64,000 nucleotides of DNA, from NCBI RefSeq assembly GCF_003260195.1, contig NZ_QEIH01000003.1, positions 62,001-126,000 on the forward strand. The letters run 5' to 3'. The stretch comes from Lutibacter citreus. GTDB lineage: Bacteria > Bacteroidota > Bacteroidia > Flavobacteriales > Flavobacteriaceae. The notes below the pieces were generated by a model that was given only the letters and a program-made list of their open reading frames with translations, did no database searches and was not told where the DNA came from. Position 1 is the first letter of the stretch. Every line of letters begins with the position of its first letter. The position numbers and the translations under genes were made by a program. Positions 15,301-24,300 of this stretch are shown piece after piece.

Positions 15301-18300
15301 AGTACTACTTGGCGATACACTAGCTCCAAAGTTTAATAATATTGGATTTGTATCTGAACATATTGAAATAAGAGTTCCTGCATCAATTGTTGGTGCAGCA
15401 TTTAAGTTAACCTTAATTGTTTTTTCAGCAGTTCCAACACATGGAGACGTTGGTTGTGCAATTAAAGTTAATAATATAAAACCATTATTAATTTCATCAA
15501 CAGTTGGTGTTATTGATGGTGTTTCTGTTGTTTCATATACTGGAACAGATTTATTTGAAACTACTGTTGTATTTGTCCAAGTATAATTTGTACTGTTTGT
15601 AATTGTTACAAGATCTGGCAACGTAAATGTTTCTGCACATAAAGTAATTTCATTTGTAGTAGCAGTAATTGTTGGTAATTGTGTAATATTAAGAACTACT
15701 TCATCAGTAATATCACCTGCTGTACAGGCAATATTTGGTGTTGCAGACATTGTTAAAGTAACATCACTAGTATCTGAAGATCCAAGTGTGTAAATTGGAT
15801 TTATAACACCACCTATAGTTGAATAATCAAATGTTCCATTTCCACTAGTTGACCAAGTGATGGCACTATAATTAGTTGCGGTTGCTCCACTTAAAGTAAC
15901 TGATGTTCCTTCACAAGTTGGTATATCTGATCCTGCAAAAACTGTTGGATTTGAATATAAAGTAATTGTAGTACTTGCTATTGGATTTCCACAGCTACCT
16001 ATACCAGTTGCTTCTAAGAAAACAGTAATTATTGTTTCTCCAGAAGGGTTTGAAAAATCAGCTGCAGCTGGAATGTATTTTGGTTTAAGCGGGTCTGTTG
16101 TTGTTTGTATTGTTCCTGCACCAGTATGAGTCCAAATATAACTAGAAGCGTTGCTACCAGTTCCGTCTAATTGAATTTCTGTAATACCTTCACACGCTTC
16201 AATTGGCGTTCCGGCAATAACTATTGGTAATGGATTAATAGTAATAGATACTGTATCAGTTTTAGGAGATGGGCAAGTAGCAGGACCTGCAGCTTCTAAA
16301 GTTACAGTTACTATTCCTGAAGCTCCAATATTAGGAACTATTTCAGGAGTTAATGTTGTTTCAGTACCAGCGGTAATTGTTGCAGGTCCTGAAATAGACC
16401 AATTGAATACACCACTTCCGTTTGATACAGAAGCACCTGATATTGTATAAGTTTCATCCTCACAAATAGTAGTGCCTGTTCCAGCTTCAACAATAACAGA
16501 AGGTGCAATTGTAAGATTTAAATCGCTTGAAACATCAGTACAAGATCCATTTAAGGCAATTGCTTTTAATGTTAATGTTACCAAACCTGTTTGTGCAGGG
16601 GTAGGAGTATAGACAGTAGCAGCTGTATTTGATGGAGAAAAAGTTCCCAATCCATTAGATGATGTCCAAACTAATGTGCTATAATTTGTAGATGTTGCTT
16701 CTGCAGCAGTAATTGTTAAACTTTCACCCTGACAAATAGTGCTATTTGCTGGTATATTTACAGTTGGGCTAGCGGTTATATTTATAGTTTTAGTAGCTAC
16801 AGAATCAAAAGCACTTCCACAAGCTGGATCAGCAAAGGCAGTTAATGTTAATGTAACGATTCCTGATTGTCCTGCATTAGGAACATATTCAGGTGTTAAG
16901 GTTGTTTCAGTACCCGCAGTAATACTTCCACCGCCAGATACCGTCCATAATAAAGAAGTTTCATTGGTAGCAGTTGCTTCTCCAGCAAGTAAGGTATACG
17001 TTTCACCTTCACAAATAGTTATAGAAGGTCCGGCATTGGCTATTGGTTGTTTAACAATGGTTACAACAACATCATCTGTAACTTCAGCACAATTGGTATC
17101 ACTTACAGCATGTAACGTAAGTGTTACAGTACCATTATTTTTATCTAAAGTACTTGGCGTATAACTAGTATTTTCAGTAGTTGCAAAAGTAGTTCCTGTT
17201 GAACTTGTAGTCCAATAAACACTTGAAGAGTTTGTAGCCGAACCATTTAAAATAACATCTTCTCCTTCACAAATAGTAACATTTGCTCCGGCATTTACAA
17301 CTTGCTCAGGAGATAAGTTTAATATTATTTCATCAAAAACTGAAGATGAACAAGGAGTTGTTGGTTGAGCTGTAATTCTTAATACAATTGGCAATCCGGA
17401 AGCTATTTCAATAGCGCTAGGAGTATAGGTAGGGTTTAAAATAGCAGTATTACTAAATGTACCAGGAGTACTGCTCATTGAAGCCCATGATAAAGTATCA
17501 TAATTTTGTCCTGTAACACCAGTAATGTCAAAAGGTTCTGAAGCACAAGTTATTCCATTTCCTGAACCTGTATTTACAACAGGTTGCTTAATAATGTTTA
17601 CTATGGTAGTTTCAATTGCAGGAGAACAAGTAGTTGTTCCTGATGCAGTTAATTGAATGGTGAAAGAACCATTTAAAATATCATTAGCTCCAGGTGTATA
17701 TTCTGCTAATGTTAAATTATTAGCATTGGTAAATGTTCCGTCAGAAGTTCCATTAGTTTCCCATAAATATGAACTTGCGTTGGTAGTTGTTGCTATAGAA
17801 TTTACAGCAAAAATGTCACCTTCACATATTTCAGTAGTAGGGTTATTAATAGTAATTGTTGGAGTGTCTAATATTGTAATTACAATTTCATCATAATCTT
17901 CTAAAGCGCATGTTGCATCACTAGTTGCAGTTAAACGTAAGGTTACAGAACCATTGGTAATATCTGCACTTGTAAAAGTATATGTTGAAACTGGATTTGT
18001 TGAATTGCTAAACGTAGCTCCACTAGATGAACTTGTCCATAAATAAGTAGTGCTAGCAGTTGTGTTATCTATTGTTGCTCCACTTAAATTTATAGAAGGT
18101 ACAGAATTACAAAGTGTTGTTGTATTTTCTGCTAATGTTACAATTGGAGTTTCAATTTTATTTAAAGTAATTATTTCAGAAACCGGAGTTGTATCACAAG
18201 GAGCAATTCCTTGAACAGTTACTAAAATGTCTACAACATTGCTATCAATTGCTGGGAAATATTGTGGTGTTGGTGAAGTAGATGAAATAGCACCTGTAGA

Positions 18301-21300
18301 ACTAAAACTCCCTGTACCATTAAGTATTGTCCATTCATAGCTAGCCGCGTTTGTATATGTTGCTTCTAATTGTTTAGGAACAAGATCACAAAAAGTATAT
18401 GTTGTCTGTGTAGCATCAATAGTTGCTTTTTCTAAGATGTTAACAGTTATGGTTTCTGTTAAAGTATTTGTATTACAAGCTCCTTTTGGGGTTGCTGTAA
18501 TTGTTAAAGTTGAAAAGCCATTAGAAATATCTGTAGCACTTGGTGTAAAAATAGGTTCTAAATCTAAAGGATTTCCTTGAGTAATAGTACCTGGAGATGT
18601 AGCACTCCAAGTTACAAAATCTACATTGCTAAAATCAGTAAAAGTAACTTGTCCGGGTTGCACTTGATAAGTAGTACCTTCACATATTTCTACAATAGTA
18701 GGGCTTACTGAAAGGGTAGGGTTTTTAATAATAGTATGAACTACACTGGCAACAGCATTGGTAGCACAAGGTGCATTAGCTGTTCCTGTTAAAGTTAAAT
18801 TTACTTGGCCATTACCTATTTCAATAGGTCCAGGTTGGTAAGTAGTAGTTTTTGCATTAGCTGATGTTATAAAAATACCATCACCTCCATTATTAGTCCA
18901 TAATAAATTTCCTCCTGCAATATCTACAAAAGAAACACTAGCATCAGTAGTAGTAATGTTTGTCCCTTCACAAATATTTTGTGTTAGACCTGCATTAACA
19001 ATTGGATTTCTTTCAATAGGAATAGTAACGATTTCAGTTACTAGAGTTGTTCCACAATCTGCCTTTGGTGTAGCTTCAATAGTTAATTCTATATAACCAA
19101 GATTAATATCCGTAACACTTGGTGTTACTAATGGATTTAATGTGGTTTCATTATTAATTGTAGTTCCAGTACTTGAAGTATAAATAAAACTTGTTGCATC
19201 AGTTACGGTAGTTCCTAATACTTGCACATTTGTTTCATTTTCACAAATAGGAGCTTGGCTTGTTACTGAAATAACAGGCAATGCCTCTATATTTACAGTT
19301 ATAGTTGTAACTGAAGAAGCTGCACAAGGACTTATTGGGTTTGCTGTTAACTCTAAATCTATTGTTCCTGCTAAAATATCAGCAGTTGAAGGATTATAAG
19401 TTGGGTTTATTATATTGGTTATTCCTCCAGTAAAAGTTCCTGTTCCAGAAGCACTCCAAGCTAAACTACTATAAGTTCCTGATGTTGCAGTAGCCGTTGT
19501 AATTTGAAAGGGTGTTTCACATTGAGTTAAATCTACTCCTGCGCTTGCAATAGGTTCTGGTATAAAGTTTAATACAATGTTTTCACTTTGAGGTGAAGTA
19601 CAATGAGGACCAATTGGATCTACTGTTAAAGTAAGGGTAACAGAACCATTACTAATATCTGCAGCAGTTGGTGTATAAATAGGATTTAAAGGATCTCCTG
19701 TTGAAGAAAAACCTAATGAACCTTGGCTAGAACTTGACCAATTCGCTAAAGTTACAGGTTCATAGCTATTTATAATAGAAGTTCCTCCAATATTATAAGT
19801 GGTACTATTTGCACAAATATCATCCGTGCCAATTGTAGAAATAATTGGCAATGCTTCTAAATCTATTACTATTTGATCTTGAACTACTTCAAAACAAGGA
19901 GCTAAACCAGTAGCTGTTAAGGTAAGCGTAACACTTCCTGCAGTTAATTCTGCAGGGGTAGGTGTATATGTAGCATTAATAATATCTGTTGGGTTTGTCC
20001 AACTACCATTTCCTCCAACCCAAGCAGTACTTGAATAATTAGAAGCAGTTGCGCTTGAAGTTGTATAAGTGTCAGTTTCACAGATAGTTGCGTCAGGACC
20101 TGCATTTACAATAGGTGTATCTACAAAATTAAGTGTTACTGTATTGGTAGTACTTGTATTACAATTTGCTGGTGTTCTGGCTGCTTCTAATGTTAATATT
20201 ACAGAGCCAGAAGTTACATCGGCAACTGTTGGGTTATAATAAATTGCTGCAGTAGTGTTTAATGGGGTGTCGGTTGGACTAAAAGTTCCTGAGCCAGTAG
20301 TTGTCCATTTTAAAGAGTCGTAATCTAAAGCTGTAACTCCCATAATTTCAAAAGGAGCTGCACCTGAACAAACATCTAATGTTGAGTTTATAACGTTAAC
20401 TGTTGGTATTTTATTAATAGTTAAGGTCATATCATCTATTGCATCAGAATAACAAGGATCATCTTTAGTTGATGTTAAACTAAGTGTAACAAAACCATTA
20501 CTTATATCTGTTGTTCCAGGATGATATGTTGGCGTTAGGGTTGTTTCTCCTGTAAAAGTACCATCACCACCATTATTAGACCAAGCTATTGTTCCGGTAC
20601 CGTTTGTTGCACTAGCATCTGAAACTGTAAAAGATTCTCCTTCACATATTTGTCCATCGCTACCTGCATCCGCAGTAGGATTGGCAATTATAATTACTGT
20701 TGTAGAAGTACCTAATGTTGGTGAAGAACAAGGGCCAATTGCTTGTCCAACTAGGGTAAAAGTAATTGTTCCTGTTTCTCCTATTGCAGAATCGTATATA
20801 GGTGACAATGTATTTTCATTAGTAAATGTTCCTGTTCCTCCACTTTTAGTCCAAGCTACTGTACTAGTGTTGGCTGAAGAACCCAATAAAGTAGCGCTTT
20901 GTCCTTGGCAAATAGTTATTGCGGGACCAGCATTTACTGTTGGATTACTTTGTATAGTAATTGTTACCGAATCATCAATTGTTGTACAACTAGTTTGATT
21001 GGCAGTTAAAGTAAATGTAACAGAACCAGCAATTATGTCAGCCGGAGAAAACTCATATGTAGGATTTACAGTTTTTGGATTTTTTAGCGTACCAGTACCT
21101 GGAGTTGTCCATTGTATAGCTGTTGCATTGGTTACAGTAGCATTTAATGTATAGTTTGGTTGACTTTCACAAACGGTGTCATCGCCACCAGCATCTACTG
21201 TAGGTTCAGCATTAATTGTATATATAAATGTTTCTACAGCTGGAGTTATACACGCACTAATTGGTTGAACAGTAAGAGTAAAAGTTACGTCTGTATTTAA

Positions 21301-24300
21301 ATCTGAAAGATTAGGAGTGTATATTGGTGTTACAGAAGTTTCTGTACCATTAAAACTTCCATTTCCACTTGTTGTCCATAAAATAGTACCAGCATTTTGT
21401 ATTGTAGCACTTAAATTTAATGGGTTTATAGGGCTTGCACATACTATTGCATCTGCAATAGGATCAATAGTAGGTAGTTTTTCAATAGAAAGTATGGTGT
21501 CACTTGTTTCAGAAGCACAAGGTGAGTTACCAACGGCTGTTAATGTAATTGTAACAGTACCATTAAATTTATCTGTTGTTCCAGGTATGTATGTTGGTGT
21601 TAAGCTGTTTGAATTTGTAAAATGTCCATCTCCATTATGTGACCAAACATATGATGAAGCATTTGTAATTACAACATTTGACGGATCGGGCGTGAAAGTT
21701 TCGTTTTCACAAATAGTAGTTGCAGCGATAGTACTTGCTGTTGGCGTATCAACTGCTGTAACAATTACTGTTGAAGTGTTAGAAGTACAGGCATTAGCTG
21801 TATTGGTTGTTAAAGTAATAGGAATACCTGCAGAGAATGAGGCATTATTTACATCTGCAAGGCTTGGAGTATAAACTGTGTTTACACTGTTTGTTGGAGT
21901 TAATGTTCCGGTAGCCCCAGTCGGTAATGCCCAAGAATAACTAGTTGCAAATTGTGAGGCTCCTCCACTTAAAGTAATTGGTGTTGTTCCGCAAGTTTCT
22001 ACATCTGTACCTGCATTTGAAATAGATTGTCTGTCTATATTAATTAAAATATCTTCGTAAGTGGTTGTTCCACAGTTATCAGTTACATTTAAACGTACTG
22101 TAGCAAAACCATTGTTAATTCCCGTAGTTGAAGGTGTAAATTCTACACCTGTTGGCTGTTTATCGGTTAAATTTCCCGAGGTAGTAGGGAGTAGTTCCCA
22201 ATTATAAGATGCATACGGATTTGTTATTGTTGCAGGAATAAAGTAGTTAGTTGCAGTTTCGCAAATAGCAATACTAGGACTGCCAGTAATGTTAATTATT
22301 GGAGTTGGTTCTACAGTTATAGTAACATTGTTAGTTTCAGTACAAGTACCAGAACCAGAAGTTTCTACCAATGTATAAGTAGTTGTAACTGTTGGAGTAA
22401 CATTAGGATTTGAAACATTTGAACTAAACCCAGCCGGGCTGCTTGTCCATAAATAGTTTGAGCCTGCAACGTTTGCAGCACCAATGCTTATAGAGTTACC
22501 TTCACATATTGTGGCGTCACCGGCAACTGTTGCTATAGGATTAGGTAATAATGTGATGGTAAAATCTTCTGAAACTGTACAACCTGTTGCAGTATTGGTA
22601 ATAGTTAGCGTATAATCTTCCGTTTTGGTAACTGTAATGTTTAATTCTGAGGTAGTATTTATTACCCCTGCACTTGAAGTCCATTCATAATCTTGATTTG
22701 GAGGCGTTGTTCCTATAGCATATCCAAATGTTAGATTTTCACCAGCACAATGATCTTCATTTACAATATTTAAAATAGAAGGAAGAGGATTTACTGTAAT
22801 AGTACTAATAGGTGAATTAGCTGTAGAACAAACACCATTTTGTACTACAGCTCTATAATATGTAGTTTGTGTTAACCCTGTATAATTTAGTGAATTTGTT
22901 GTATTGGCTATGTTAGACCAATTTACAATATCGGTTGAAGATTCCCAACGAATAATATTTCCAACATAACCACTTAAAGTAATTGTACCAATTGATACAT
23001 CATTCTCACAAATATCAAAATTAGCAGGATTAATTATACCACCAACACTTGGTGGGTCTACTTGAATATACCCAGGGTTAGAATAACTTGTTGAAGCACC
23101 ACTAGATAAAACAGCTCTGTAATATAAAGATGCAGTATTGTTAGTAATGGTATATGAAGTAGATGTACTAGCTATAGTTACAATACCGCTTGAAAAATCA
23201 GATACAGGAGAAGACTCCCAATTTTGAACTGTTCCAGTATGTCCGGTAAGAACTAGTGAAGCACTTGAATTTCGACAAACAGTTGTACCTCCAGTTACAG
23301 AACCACCAACAGCATTAGGATATACATTAACGGTAACAGGAGTGCGTGCACTTTCACAACCACTTAAACTTTGTGAAACATAATACGTACCAGTAGTTAA
23401 ACCAGTTGATGAAGGTAAGGCAGAACCCCCTGAAGGATTGTTGTACCAGTTTACAGTTGCTCCAGCCATAGGAGTACTAGTAACTAAATCGCTTATGGTA
23501 TAACCAGTACCTGTAAAATCTTGTGCACTTGCTGTTAAAGAGGCAGGTGTTGCAGGCTGTGTATCAATAATAACAGTTGTACTAGGAGAAACACAACCAT
23601 TGGTATCTGTTACTATATAGGTATATGTACCTGATGAAATATTATTATTAGTGTAAGTACTACCACTTCCAGTATATATAACTCCTCCAGGATTTCTAGT
23701 GATCTCGTAATTTCCAGAAGGTAAATTGTTAAATATAACACTACCAAACGGAGTTGAACAAGTAGGTTGTGTTAATGATTGTATTCCAAGTGCAGAAATA
23801 GTAGGTTGGTTATTAATTGTGCCAGTACTTGAAAGAGACGAGGTACACCCATCACTATTGGTTACTGAAAATCTATAAGTATCTGGTGATAAGTTAGGTA
23901 CGTTATAACTAAAACCACTACCTGAATGAGTATAAGTAGGAGTTACATCTCCAGTAATATTTAAAGTCCAACTTCCAGCAGGTAAACCCGTAAGAGGTAT
24001 GCTACCTGTTGCTACGGAACATGTAGTTTGTGTTGGTACCCCAATAGTAGGTACGCTTGGTACAGTTGGTGCAGGGGTTATGGTAATGTTTGGTAAGGTA
24101 ATAGTACACCCGCTGCCGTTACTTACTGTAAAATTATAATTTCCAGCTGCAAGACCTGTATAGTTATAATCAGGTGTATTTCCATTATGATCTAATGAAG
24201 ATCCATCGCCATTATTAATAGCCCAATTACCACCAGTGGTTGGTAAACCCGAAAAATGAACTGTTCCAGTAGATGTTGTACAGTTAGGTTGTGTAACTAT

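Noticed and set aside
2756-21874. Several short open frames of 60-185 codons on the plus strand within the giant gene
   Set aside because: They lie opposite the long minus-strand frame and their translations are low-complexity Val/Pro/Ser-rich, as expected from the complement of Thr/Asn/Gly-rich repeats.
14500-22280. A CRISPR-like array, because of regular spacing
   Set aside because: The spacing is about 277 bp and the whole unit is protein-coding in one frame; there are no short identical repeats with unique spacers.
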